DNA from: Clostridiales bacterium
GTDB lineage: Bacteria > Bacillota > Clostridia > Saccharofermentanales > Saccharofermentanaceae
Assembly: GCA_017427465.1 (NCBI GenBank)
Contig: JAFRST010000047.1
Location: 60,932-124,931 of the forward strand
Reading direction: 5' to 3'
DNA length: 64,000 bases
The translations under genes and the position numbers were made by a program. The notes under the pieces were generated by a model. It searched no databases. It saw only the letters and a list, made by a program, of their open reading frames with translations, and had not been told where the DNA came from. Below, piece by piece: positions 8,717-16,206 of this stretch; within the stretch, counting starts at the first letter, position 1; each line of letters opens with the position of its first letter.

Positions 8717-9856
8717 TTATCTCATTGTTTGGGAAAGATTTCCTTCGTCAACATAGGTTAAACTGAAATCAAAACGATAGTATTGGTTTTGGTCATCATA
8801 TTCATTCTGATGATGGAAAAGGAATCCTGCGATCAAAACCTGATTGCTGTTTTCATCAATCGTAAAGCCAAAGTCTTCATCTTCCTGATATGTAATATTA
8901 CAATCAACTAAATAATCCAACACATCATAATAATCTTCAGGATCAGTCTGCGCATCCAATACAGAATATGAGCTTGTGGTTTCTGCTCCATTCGCAAAAT
9001 CATATCTGTAAGACTCATAATTATGTCTTATGCCTTCGGAAACGAAATATGAATCCATCAAAAATTTACCGTCTTTATCAATTTCCATCATCCAGGCATC
9101 TTTTTTAACCAATCTAAACGCCGGGCTGCTGGCAAACTGATTGCTGAATAACAAGTATGGTTTGTTGTTGATAAGAACCTTATAAATCTCGAATTTCTTT
9201 TGGGTCAAATCTTGCGAGAACAGACAACCTACCGAGTAATTCATATTATTGTCAGCGTTGTATTGAGTAACACTGTATTCATCTGTTTTTACAACTTGGC
9301 CTTTGGATATTGTATAAGCAGCTACTGCTATTCTGTATACGCTGTCAGAATTGGAAAAATACTCTGCAAAATACTCATTATCAAAAGCAGGCATATCATC
9401 TTTATAAAAGTACACAACAATTAGATCATCTGTCCCATCGCCGTTGTAATCGTCAACGTCAGCAGACAGGATTCCTGCCGAATTTCCGTAGTCCTCATCC
9501 GGAATCTCTCTGAGATCAACCGAATTATAATCGTCAAGAACACCTGAAAAATACTTGTCAGCTATATCTGTCCAACCGAGCTGAGGAATAAGTTCCTCTC
9601 TCATATACATTTCGTACAATGCTTTGCTGTTGATATTGGAATCCTTACCTGATTTGTCTGAACTCTCATCTTCATCCTTCACATCGTCGTCTTCATCTTT
9701 CTCGTCTTTAGTTCTTCTGTCTTTTTCTTCAATATCGTCCTCTTGTTCATGCTTTTCTCCGGAATCTTCTTTCTTATCTTTTTCCGAGCATGAAGCCATA
9801 CACATAAGCATGCCGCAAGCCAATAACAGAGAGATGAATTTAACTGATTTCTTCAT
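8717..9856 (-). CDS. Lipoprotein paralogue lacking the CHAT-like domain
   Basis: A 379-aa lipoprotein (Cys23). Its first 25 residues differ from the neighbouring CHAT-like protein at only two positions. A very acidic Asp/Glu/Lys linker (about 25-75) replaces the protease domain. The rest matches that protein's C-terminal domain: an LYEMYMREELIPQLGW-like opening, the DVDDYNGDGTDD loop at 133-144, and several YKV/LLFSN-type strands. It is best seen as a tandem duplicate that kept the exported binding or structural domain. Its own promoter and terminator suggest independent expression. The domain was not recognised; the aspartate loop may bind calcium. Confidence 0.7.
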   Translation of the reverse strand: MKKSVKFISLLLACGMLMCMASCSEKDKKEDSGEKHEQEDDIEEKDRRTKDEKDEDDDVKDEDESSDKSGKDSNINSKALYEMYMREELIPQLGWTDIADKYFSGVLDDYNSVDLREIPDEDYGNSAGILSADVDDYNGDGTDDLIVVYFYKDDMPAFDNEYFAEYFSNSDSVYRIAVAAYTISKGQVVKTDEYSVTQYNADNNMNYSVGCLFSQDLTQKKFEIYKVLINNKPYLLFSNQFASSPAFRLVKKDAWMMEIDKDGKFLMDSYFVSEGIRHNYESYRYDFANGAETTSSYSVLDAQTDPEDYYDVLDYLVDCNITYQEDEDFGFTIDENSNQVLIAGFLFHHQNEYDDQNQYYRFDFSLTYVDEGNLSQTMR

Positions 9857-9885
9857 AGCAAAGAGCCTCCGAAAGTGATGGATTC

Positions 9886-9894
9886 ATTATAGCA
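9886..9894 (-). promoter_or_regulatory. Extended -10 promoter of the lipoprotein paralogue
   Basis: TGCTATAAT on the minus strand, in the duplicated upstream block shared with the gene starting at 8624. Confidence 0.5.
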
Positions 9895-9914
9895 CTGCGC
9901 TGATAAGCATACAT

Positions 9915-9941
9915 AAAAAAGGCCGCCCCTCAAGGACAGCC
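9915..9941 (-). terminator. Terminator after the GT4 gene
   Basis: Minus strand GGCTGTCC, 5-nt loop, GGGCGGCC (two G-U pairs), then TTTTTT. Confidence 0.75.
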
Positions 9942-9981
9942 TCTCTTCATTCACTTGTTATTTGATTTATCTTTGGACGGT

Positions 9982-11148
9982 TCAGACCGGTTCCTGCAAT
10001 CCGTCGTTGATTATACGGAAATATAAGTCTTCGCAGGACTTGATATATTTATCTGAAGAATAGTTATCAACAATTGTCTTTTTTGCTTTTTCCCCGACTG
10101 TTTTTCGCAACAGGCTGTCTTCTGCAAGAAGCTTTGCGTAGCGCAGGAATTCCTCTTTGTTGTTGAAAACAAATCCGTTTTTACCATTCTCGACTACACC
10201 GTCCAGACAAGTATCATAACGGCAAAGAACAGGAAGTGAGCAGGACATGGCTTCCAGATACGTTAATCCCTGTGTCTCGCTTAAAGACGAATTAATAAAT
10301 ATATCTCCGGCCGCATAATATTTCTGCACTTCCTTAGGCGGCACCATTCCGATAAAAATAATCCTGTCAGAAATGCCCAGTTTTTTGCAGTATCTTTCCA
10401 GCTTGCTTCTGTACGGTCCGTCGCCGGCGATCAGGATCCGGTAATCCTTCATTTCCTCGCAGGAAGCATAATCCAGAAGTTCTTCGATGTTTTTCTCTTT
10501 TGCGACTCTGCCAAGATACATGAAGATACACTCGTCCTTTTCTATTCCGTGCTTATTCCTGAGTTCTTCACGGTAACAGACGCAGTTATCTGTAAAAAAG
10601 GCATCATTAATGGCACTTGGAATAACGGATACCGGAATGGAGATATGAAACGTCTTTAGCAGACGAGCGGTCTTCTCGGTGGGAGCAATGAACATCCTCG
10701 CCTTCCTGGAAACAGCACGGACGAGGCAGGGAAGAAGATACTTTATCAAGTGACCGCCTCCCATAGGGACATAGTTCAAGTATGCTTCATAAAAAGTATG
10801 ATATGTGTGTACTATCGGTGTTTGCGTCTTTTTGGAAATCCTGACTGCGATATTAAATGTGGATAATTCACAGTTAGTATGTATTATGTCAGGATTCCAT
10901 TCGATCAATTCACGTATCATTTTGCTTCTTGAGAAAAAAGCAATTCTGGCTTGAGGATAAAAAGCTGATGCGCTGAAGGAGGAAATATAGTATACATTTC
11001 CGTCCTTTTTCTCTTTATGGGTATCTGAAAGAGTAAGGATCCTGACGTCATGTCCGTTCTTCCTAAGACCGTTGGCAAGAACTTTGACGGATGAGACTAC
11101 CCCGCTGACGCTTGGATCATATAAATCTGTTGTAATAAGAATCTTCAA
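9982..11148 (-). CDS. GT4 glycosyltransferase, diacylglycerol glucosyltransferase-like
   Basis: A 388-aa GT-B enzyme. It opens with TTDLYDPSVSGVVSSV, the acceptor-loop pattern of alpha-monoglucosyl-diacylglycerol synthases; IIHTNCE, HTYHTFYE and FIAPTEKT follow. The C-terminal nucleotide-sugar domain has YLGRVAKEKN, AGDGPY and the GT4 E-x7-E signature in SETQGLTYLEA. From family knowledge the likely reaction is transfer of a hexose to diacylglycerol to start a glycolipid. It is divergent from the GT2-GT4 and flippase-like genes, which supports a shared glycolipid or lipoteichoic-acid anchor pathway. Cell location is the inner face of the membrane. The sugar specificity is not known. Confidence 0.82.
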   Translation of the reverse strand: MKILITTDLYDPSVSGVVSSVKVLANGLRKNGHDVRILTLSDTHKEKKDGNVYYISSFSASAFYPQARIAFFSRSKMIRELIEWNPDIIHTNCELSTFNIAVRISKKTQTPIVHTYHTFYEAYLNYVPMGGGHLIKYLLPCLVRAVSRKARMFIAPTEKTARLLKTFHISIPVSVIPSAINDAFFTDNCVCYREELRNKHGIEKDECIFMYLGRVAKEKNIEELLDYASCEEMKDYRILIAGDGPYRSKLERYCKKLGISDRIIFIGMVPPKEVQKYYAAGDIFINSSLSETQGLTYLEAMSCSLPVLCRYDTCLDGVVENGKNGFVFNNKEEFLRYAKLLAEDSLLRKTVGEKAKKTIVDNYSSDKYIKSCEDLYFRIINDGLQEPV

Positions 11149-11191
11149 AGCGGTGCTCTCTTCCGGCTAACAATATGAGGAATGCTGTAAC

Positions 11192-11220
11192 ATTATACAT
11201 CATTGCTTCTAATATGTAAG
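11192..11220 (-). promoter_or_regulatory. Sigma-A-type promoter of the GT4 gene
   Basis: Minus strand CTTACA (four of six), 17-nt spacer, TATAAT, about 45 nt upstream of the start codon. Confidence 0.5.
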
Positions 11221-11290
11221 ATGTCTTCTTACTATGATAAAATTAAAAATGCGAATTATTGCAAAGCTGCCCTGAAGAAAAGATGATACT

Positions 11291-13387
11291 GTGGAGAACG
11301 AGAATAAAGTTACAATAATCATCCCTGCCTACAATGCCGAATCCTCTTTAGGCAATACAATAGAAAGTGCAATTAACCAGACGTATAAAAACCTGGAGAT
11401 AATCGTTGTAAATGACGGTTCCGGTGACGGCACTCAGACTGTGGCAGAACAATACCGGAAAGAAGACAGCAGGATAATCTCCTTGTCTCACAATAAGAAC
11501 AAAGGTGTTTCTGCCGCCAGGAATACCGGACTTCATGCTGCGACCGGTGATTATATATTGTTTTTGGATTCCGACGATAAGTTAGATCCGGCTGCCATAG
11601 ATCATGCTCTTGAAGCGGCTCTTTTTTACAAAGCGGATTATGTGGACTCCTACCAGGTCGTTCACCTGTCAGACGGCAAAAACACCGGAAAAGTATTTAC
11701 GGAGTCCAAATTACCTAAACTTACCCGGAAATACGGTTCAGTATGTGATTCTCCTGAAATAGTCGATAAATATTGTTATGTCAAAGGAAAGCTATTCCGC
11801 AGATCGCTTGTTCAGGATGTTTTCTTCGATGAATCCCTGGTTATTTACGAGGATCTGTATTATGACATGGTTCTTAAGTCAAAGCTTGAGAATTACGTGT
11901 TCCTGAAAGAGCCTTTTTACCATTACTACCAGCGCAGTTCCTCTTCCGTAAACCAAAGGGGGGAACAACACCTTTATTATCTTCAGGCAATAGAAAAGAT
12001 CCAACCGTTGTTCGCTAATAAACCGGCAGATGTCAGGGACAGAGCCTTTTCGCTGCTATATAAAAACGCTTTGCTGACCATTCTGTTTAAACTGCGCACT
12101 CAAAACGGGAAAACAGAAGATCGGGAAAAAGTCAGGGAAGCACTGGTAAAACTGAATGACCTTTTTCCCGATGCAAGGAATAACCGGTTGATAAAAAAAC
12201 GTCTGCTCTCATTCGTGAACAGATGTATCAGAAGCAGCACTTATCTGAAGCTTGTTTTCTCTTTCACTTCAAAAACAGACGGCGTAAAGCTGTATTTTAA
12301 ACATTTGGCAATGCATTACCCATACAAATCCGGGGCTGAGCAAAGCGGAAAAGCACAGAAGAAAATCCGGATAAATATGCTTTCCATGGCAGATTCCGTT
12401 AAGGGTCAGGGCGTCGGGAGTGCCTACCTGGAGCTTTTGGGCCTCATCAGGGATTACGGTAAGGATGATTTCGAACTGAAGATAAACGGATCAGTAAGGA
12501 ATTCGGATATCATTCATATCCACACCGTTGAACCGGTTAATTATATCAAGATGAAGCTTTCCAAAAAGCCCGTTATCTGTTATGTGCATTTTCTTCCCGA
12601 GACGCTGGACGGTTCTCTTAAGATGCCCCGGCTATTTATGCGGATATTCAAAAAATATGTCGTACATTTTTACAAGAGCGCCGATATGCTCGTCGTCGTG
12701 AATCCACATTTTATCGATAAGCTGGTAAATATCGGTATAAGCAGGGAAAAAGCTGTATATATTCCGAACTTCGCCGCGAAAAAAATGTTCAACAAACTGA
12801 GCAACGAGAAAAGACTCGGGTTCCGGGATCGTCTTTCCGAGAAATACGGTATACCCCGTGATGCCTTTCTTGTAATGGGCTGTGGACAGGTGCAGACCAG
12901 AAAAGGCGTAATTGATTTTATTAAGATCGCCGAAAAACTCACCGGCATCCGGTTCATTTGGGTAGGCGGTTTTTCTTTCGGAGTTATAACCGACGGATAT
13001 AAGGAGCTTTGTTCTTATATGGAAAATCCTCCGGCAAATGTCACGTTTACGGGAATAGAATCATCAGATAATATGAATCTTTACTATAACGCTGCAGACT
13101 TGCTGTTTATTCCGTCTTATAACGAGCTGTTCCCCATGACAATTCTGGAATCAGCAAATACCGGTACGCCCATCCTTATGCGTAATCTTGAGCTTTACCA
13201 ACCGATACTCGGCGATGACTATCTCAGCGGAAATGACAATGAGGATTTTGCCGCGAAGATCGAAAGACTTAAAAACGATAAAGAGTATTATTCTGAAGCC
13301 TGTAGCATTTCCCGCAGGATCGCTGATTACTACAGTGAGGAAAGACTCTATAAGATGTGGAAGTCCTTCTACCGTTCTTTACTGTAA
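11291..13387 (+). CDS. Bifunctional GT2-GT4 glycosyltransferase fusion
   Basis: A 698-aa cytoplasmic protein made of two unlike glycosyltransferases. Residues 1 to about 330 are a GT-A family 2 enzyme (IIIPAYNAE, VVNDGSGDGT, the LDSDD metal-binding motif near 94-98, then FYHYYQR). Residues about 355-698 are a GT-B family 4 enzyme starting RINMLSMADSVKGQGVGS, with CGQVQTRKG, WVGGFS and FIPSYNELFPMTILE (E-x7-E). The two would add successive sugars to one acceptor. The start is GTG at 11291 (no nearby in-frame ATG fits), with a weak ribosome site. It lies next to the diacylglycerol glycosyltransferase-like gene and upstream of a flippase-like gene, so extension of a glycolipid is likely; this is inference. 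Confidence 0.8.
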   Translation: MENENKVTIIIPAYNAESSLGNTIESAINQTYKNLEIIVVNDGSGDGTQTVAEQYRKEDSRIISLSHNKNKGVSAARNTGLHAATGDYILFLDSDDKLDPAAIDHALEAALFYKADYVDSYQVVHLSDGKNTGKVFTESKLPKLTRKYGSVCDSPEIVDKYCYVKGKLFRRSLVQDVFFDESLVIYEDLYYDMVLKSKLENYVFLKEPFYHYYQRSSSSVNQRGEQHLYYLQAIEKIQPLFANKPADVRDRAFSLLYKNALLTILFKLRTQNGKTEDREKVREALVKLNDLFPDARNNRLIKKRLLSFVNRCIRSSTYLKLVFSFTSKTDGVKLYFKHLAMHYPYKSGAEQSGKAQKKIRINMLSMADSVKGQGVGSAYLELLGLIRDYGKDDFELKINGSVRNSDIIHIHTVEPVNYIKMKLSKKPVICYVHFLPETLDGSLKMPRLFMRIFKKYVVHFYKSADMLVVVNPHFIDKLVNIGISREKAVYIPNFAAKKMFNKLSNEKRLGFRDRLSEKYGIPRDAFLVMGCGQVQTRKGVIDFIKIAEKLTGIRFIWVGGFSFGVITDGYKELCSYMENPPANVTFTGIESSDNMNLYYNAADLLFIPSYNELFPMTILESANTGTPILMRNLELYQPILGDDYLSGNDNEDFAAKIERLKNDKEYYSEACSISRRIADYYSEERLYKMWKSFYRSLL

Positions 13388-13409
13388 GCATGATTAAAAG
13401 GAGTACTGC

Positions 13410-14459
13410 TTGAATAAAAATACTTTATACAAAATATTGTCCTTTATCTTCATTTCCGCAGTGCTTGCCGGAATGCTTATTTATATGCTTCATAAGGACG
13501 GAGTCGAGAATATCCTTACTATTCTGAAAACTGCCGACTACAGATGGACATTTGTGTGTCTGCTCCTTATGTTTGCGGAAATAATCCTGGATTCATTATC
13601 GCTGTTTATTCCCCTCAAAAAATCAGGGTATTCAGGAAAGTTCTTCGGGGTCCTCAAGTCCGATTATATCTGCAGATTTTTCAGTTATATAACTCCGTTT
13701 AATTCAGGCGGACAGCCTGTCCAGGCGCTTTATCTGTCCAAAAAAGGGATCGCGATGTCCAGAACTCTTTCGATCCTTCTGATCAAATACATCATCTACC
13801 AGGCAGCGCTCCTGACCTGGGCAGCTCTTCTGTTCGCCTTTAACAACCGGTTTTTCTTCAGCGTCTTTTCTGGCTACTTATGGCTCATCATACTCGGCAT
13901 ATCTGTCAGCCTGATCGCCGCATTAAGCATGGTGGTCATCGGAAAACGCACGTCTGTCGTAAGCAGGATCACAACGTCTCTTATAAACCGCCTGTCTTCA
14001 TTGCATATAGGAAAACGTTCTCTCATAAAGGATCCGGAATCATTAAAACAAAGATCTGATACGGCCATATCCAATTACGGCAAACAGTTCAATGAGACCG
14101 TATGCAGTAAACCGGTAATGGCAAAAATGTATCTGATCAGCATGCTTCAGATCTTTTCTTACCTTGCCATGACTTACACGATCTACAAGGCCCTCGGAAA
14201 CAGCGGAGTATCAATCTGGGGGATAATAACTGTCCAGACGTTCCTGTTCCTTCTGATCGCATATGTTCCGACACCGGGCGCAGGTCTGGGGGCCGAAGGT
14301 GCTTTTGCTTTGTTCTTCCACGGAATATTCACATCCAATCTGAACATGGGAAATCTGTTCTGGCGGTTGTTTACCTTCTATATCCCGTTTATCCTCGGCA
14401 GCATTTTTGCCATGTGCAATAAATCATCCGGGAAAAAGGAAGAAGTACAGAAAGAATAA
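13410..14459 (+). CDS. Lysylphosphatidylglycerol synthase-type transmembrane protein (flippase-like)
   Basis: A 349-aa integral membrane protein of the LPG_synthase_TM/UPF0104 family: repeated hydrophobic segments, FNSGGQPVQAL in the middle and PTPGAGLGAEGAFA near the C-terminus, both family signatures. It lacks the soluble aminoacyltransferase domain of MprF, so it is the membrane half alone. Such stand-alone proteins are often found beside glycolipid glycosyltransferases and are proposed to move or modify lipids. The start is TTG at 13410, 6 nt after an AAAAGGAG ribosome site. It follows the GT2-GT4 gene by 22 nt and ends at a strong terminator. Confidence 0.82.
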   Translation: MNKNTLYKILSFIFISAVLAGMLIYMLHKDGVENILTILKTADYRWTFVCLLLMFAEIILDSLSLFIPLKKSGYSGKFFGVLKSDYICRFFSYITPFNSGGQPVQALYLSKKGIAMSRTLSILLIKYIIYQAALLTWAALLFAFNNRFFFSVFSGYLWLIILGISVSLIAALSMVVIGKRTSVVSRITTSLINRLSSLHIGKRSLIKDPESLKQRSDTAISNYGKQFNETVCSKPVMAKMYLISMLQIFSYLAMTYTIYKALGNSGVSIWGIITVQTFLFLLIAYVPTPGAGLGAEGAFALFFHGIFTSNLNMGNLFWRLFTFYIPFILGSIFAMCNKSSGKKEEVQKE

Positions 14460-14460
14460 A

Positions 14461-14484
14461 CAGGCCGTCCCGGAGGACGGCCTG
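14461..14484. terminator. Bidirectional hairpin between convergent genes
   Basis: Perfect 10-bp stem CAGGCCGTCC/GGACGGCCTG with a 4-nt loop; TCTCATTATTT follows on the plus strand and TTTATTCTTT on the minus strand. It can end both the flippase-like gene and the rubrerythrin fusion. Confidence 0.75.
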
Positions 14485-14513
14485 TCTCATTATTTATAAC
14501 TTATTCCAAGCTA

Positions 14514-15731
14514 TCAGTAATTCTCAGCATTTACTTCGAAGTAGCTCTGAGGATGAGCGCAAACGGGGCAAAGCTCGGGTGCCTTTGTGCCGACTACGAT
14601 GTGACCGCAGTTTCTGCACTCCCAGACCTTAACTTCGCTCTTAGCGAAAACTTCCTGAGCCTCAACATTCTTGAGGAGAGCTCTGTAGCGCTCTTCGTGG
14701 TGCTTCTCGATAGCGCCGACCATTCTGAACTTGGCTGCGAGTGCCGGGAATCCCTCTTCCTCAGCTGTCTTAGCGAAGCCTTCGTACATGTCTGTCCACT
14801 CAAAGTTCTCGCCGTCTGCAGCAGCTGCTAAGTTCTCTGCTGTTGTGCCGATGCCCTCGAGCTCCTTGAACCACATCTTAGCGTGCTCTTTCTCGTTGTC
14901 AGCTGTCTTGAGGAAGAGAGCTGCGATCTGCTCATAGCCTTCCTTCTTAGCCTTGGAAGCGAAATAGGTATACTTATTTCTAGCCTGTGATTCGCCTGCG
15001 AAAGCAGCCTGAAGATTCTTCTCTGTCTGTGTACCTGCGTACTTGTTAGCCATTTTTGTTTCCTCCTGAGTTTTTATAGCTGTTTGTTTTGTTTCTTCTT
15101 TTTGCGCAGTGCCGTTATCCAAGGGGATAAAGTAGCTTGCGTCATGCTTGCACCACGGGCAGATAAAATCTGAGGGAAGCGTATCGCCTTCGTAGATGTA
15201 TCCGCAAACCGTGCAGATAAAGCCCTTCTTGGGTGCCTCGTCTGCCTTGGGCGCGCCCGGCTTCTGCTTGATGTTCTTCTGATAGAACGCGTATGTGACT
15301 GAAGGATCATCTGAGAGGATCTCCCCGTCGGTTACGTCTGCCAGGAACATAGTGTGTGTGCCAAGATCCGTCTCACTTACGACCTTAGCCGAGAGAAATG
15401 CGTTGGTCTCGTCAGCGATATAGGCGATTCCGTTTGCCGCGCGCTTAAAGTCTATGCTCACGAACTTGTCGATATCTTTGCCGCTCTGGAATCCGAAATG
15501 CTTAAAAGTCTCGAATTTGGATCCTTCGGTAAGGATCGAGACGTTGAACTCGCCGGTCTTTTTGATCATGTCGTGCGTGAAGTTAAGCTTGTTAACTGCA
15601 ACACAGATCCTGTTTGGTTCTGTAGTAACCTGCATCACGGTATTTACGATGCAGCCGTTGTCTTTGGCGCCGTCTTTTGCCGTCAGGACAAAGAGCCCGT
15701 AAGTCAGGTTGTACATGGCTTTGCTGTTCAT
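14514..15731 (-). CDS. Flavin reductase-rubredoxin-rubrerythrin fusion
   Basis: One 405-aa frame holds three oxygen-defence modules. Residues 1 to about 155 are an FMN-binding flavin reductase-like domain. Residues about 170-205 are a rubredoxin (Cys173-x2-Cys176, Cys191-x2-Cys194), so the first half equals a high-molecular-weight rubredoxin. From Met227 a complete rubrerythrin follows: a four-helix di-iron domain ([21 protein letters not shown]) and a C-terminal rubredoxin-like ECRNCG...CPVC site. The likely role is NAD(P)H-driven reduction of hydrogen peroxide or oxygen in the cytoplasm. A consensus AGGAGG lies inside the linker just before Met227, so the rubrerythrin part may also be made separately. 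No stop codon divides the parts. Confidence 0.85.
   Translation of the reverse strand: MNSKAMYNLTYGLFVLTAKDGAKDNGCIVNTVMQVTTEPNRICVAVNKLNFTHDMIKKTGEFNVSILTEGSKFETFKHFGFQSGKDIDKFVSIDFKRAANGIAYIADETNAFLSAKVVSETDLGTHTMFLADVTDGEILSDDPSVTYAFYQKNIKQKPGAPKADEAPKKGFICTVCGYIYEGDTLPSDFICPWCKHDASYFIPLDNGTAQKEETKQTAIKTQEETKMANKYAGTQTEKNLQAAFAGESQARNKYTYFASKAKKEGYEQIAALFLKTADNEKEHAKMWFKELEGIGTTAENLAAAADGENFEWTDMYEGFAKTAEEEGFPALAAKFRMVGAIEKHHEERYRALLKNVEAQEVFAKSEVKVWECRNCGHIVVGTKAPELCPVCAHPQSYFEVNAENY
15061..15067 (-). promoter_or_regulatory. Internal ribosome binding site inside the fusion gene
   Basis: AGGAGGA on the minus strand, 7 nt before an in-frame ATG at 15053. Initiation there would give a normal 179-aa rubrerythrin (14514-15053). 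Confidence 0.65.
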
Positions 15732-16206
15732 GCTGTTCCCCTTTCTTCTGGTGTAGCGCCTTTTGCCTGAAAGGCATAGTCATATTATAGGGGAAAGCGC
15801 CCTGTTTGTGGGTGAATTATTAATTAATTTTTGATTTTTTTGTTTTGCAGTCAATGACGTAAAAAATGTCTCTTTGCTTTGTGCGCCAAACTAGGCGTAA
15901 ACCGGGCTGAATTCGCGGCTAAACTTGAGGGTGCAGCCTCAAATTCCGCCTCATTTTCGATCCGGCTAAACAAATTCGAGGCAAAACTTGAGGGTATAGC
16001 CTCAAATTCCGCCTCATTTTCGATCCGGCTAAACAAATTCGAGGCTAAACTTGAGGGTGCAGCCTCAAATTCCGCCTCATTTTCGATCCGGCTAAACAAA
16101 TTCGAGGCTAAACTTGAGGGTATAGCCTCAAATTCCGCCTCAATACTACCCGCGTTTTGATTTTGCAGCACTTAATTCACGCAGGAAACCCCGCGCGAGA
16201 CTCCCA
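15732..16206. other. Intergenic stretch with a 63-bp tandem repeat
   Basis: It holds a candidate TATAAT on the minus strand at 15784-15789 for the rubrerythrin fusion (no good -35), an AT-rich block at about 15815-15845, and the 63-bp tandem repeat. Apparent frames across the repeat on both strands are by-products of a period divisible by three. Confidence 0.6.
15921..16142. repeat. 63-bp tandem hairpin repeat, about 3.5 copies
   Basis: Units start at 15921, 15984, 16047 and 16110 (the last is partial), exactly 63 bp apart; a degenerate partial unit precedes them. Each contains the inverted repeat TTGAGG-6 nt-CCTCAA inside an outer GAGGC/GCCTC pair, so each can fold as a nested hairpin. The 6-nt loop alternates GTGCAG, GTATAG, GTGCAG, GTATAG, which implies duplication of a 126-bp dimer. 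Confidence 0.9.

Noticed and set aside
15851..16171. Repetitive 93- and 106-codon proteins on both strands
   Set aside because: The 63-bp repeat keeps all frames in phase; no ribosome site and no coding bias.
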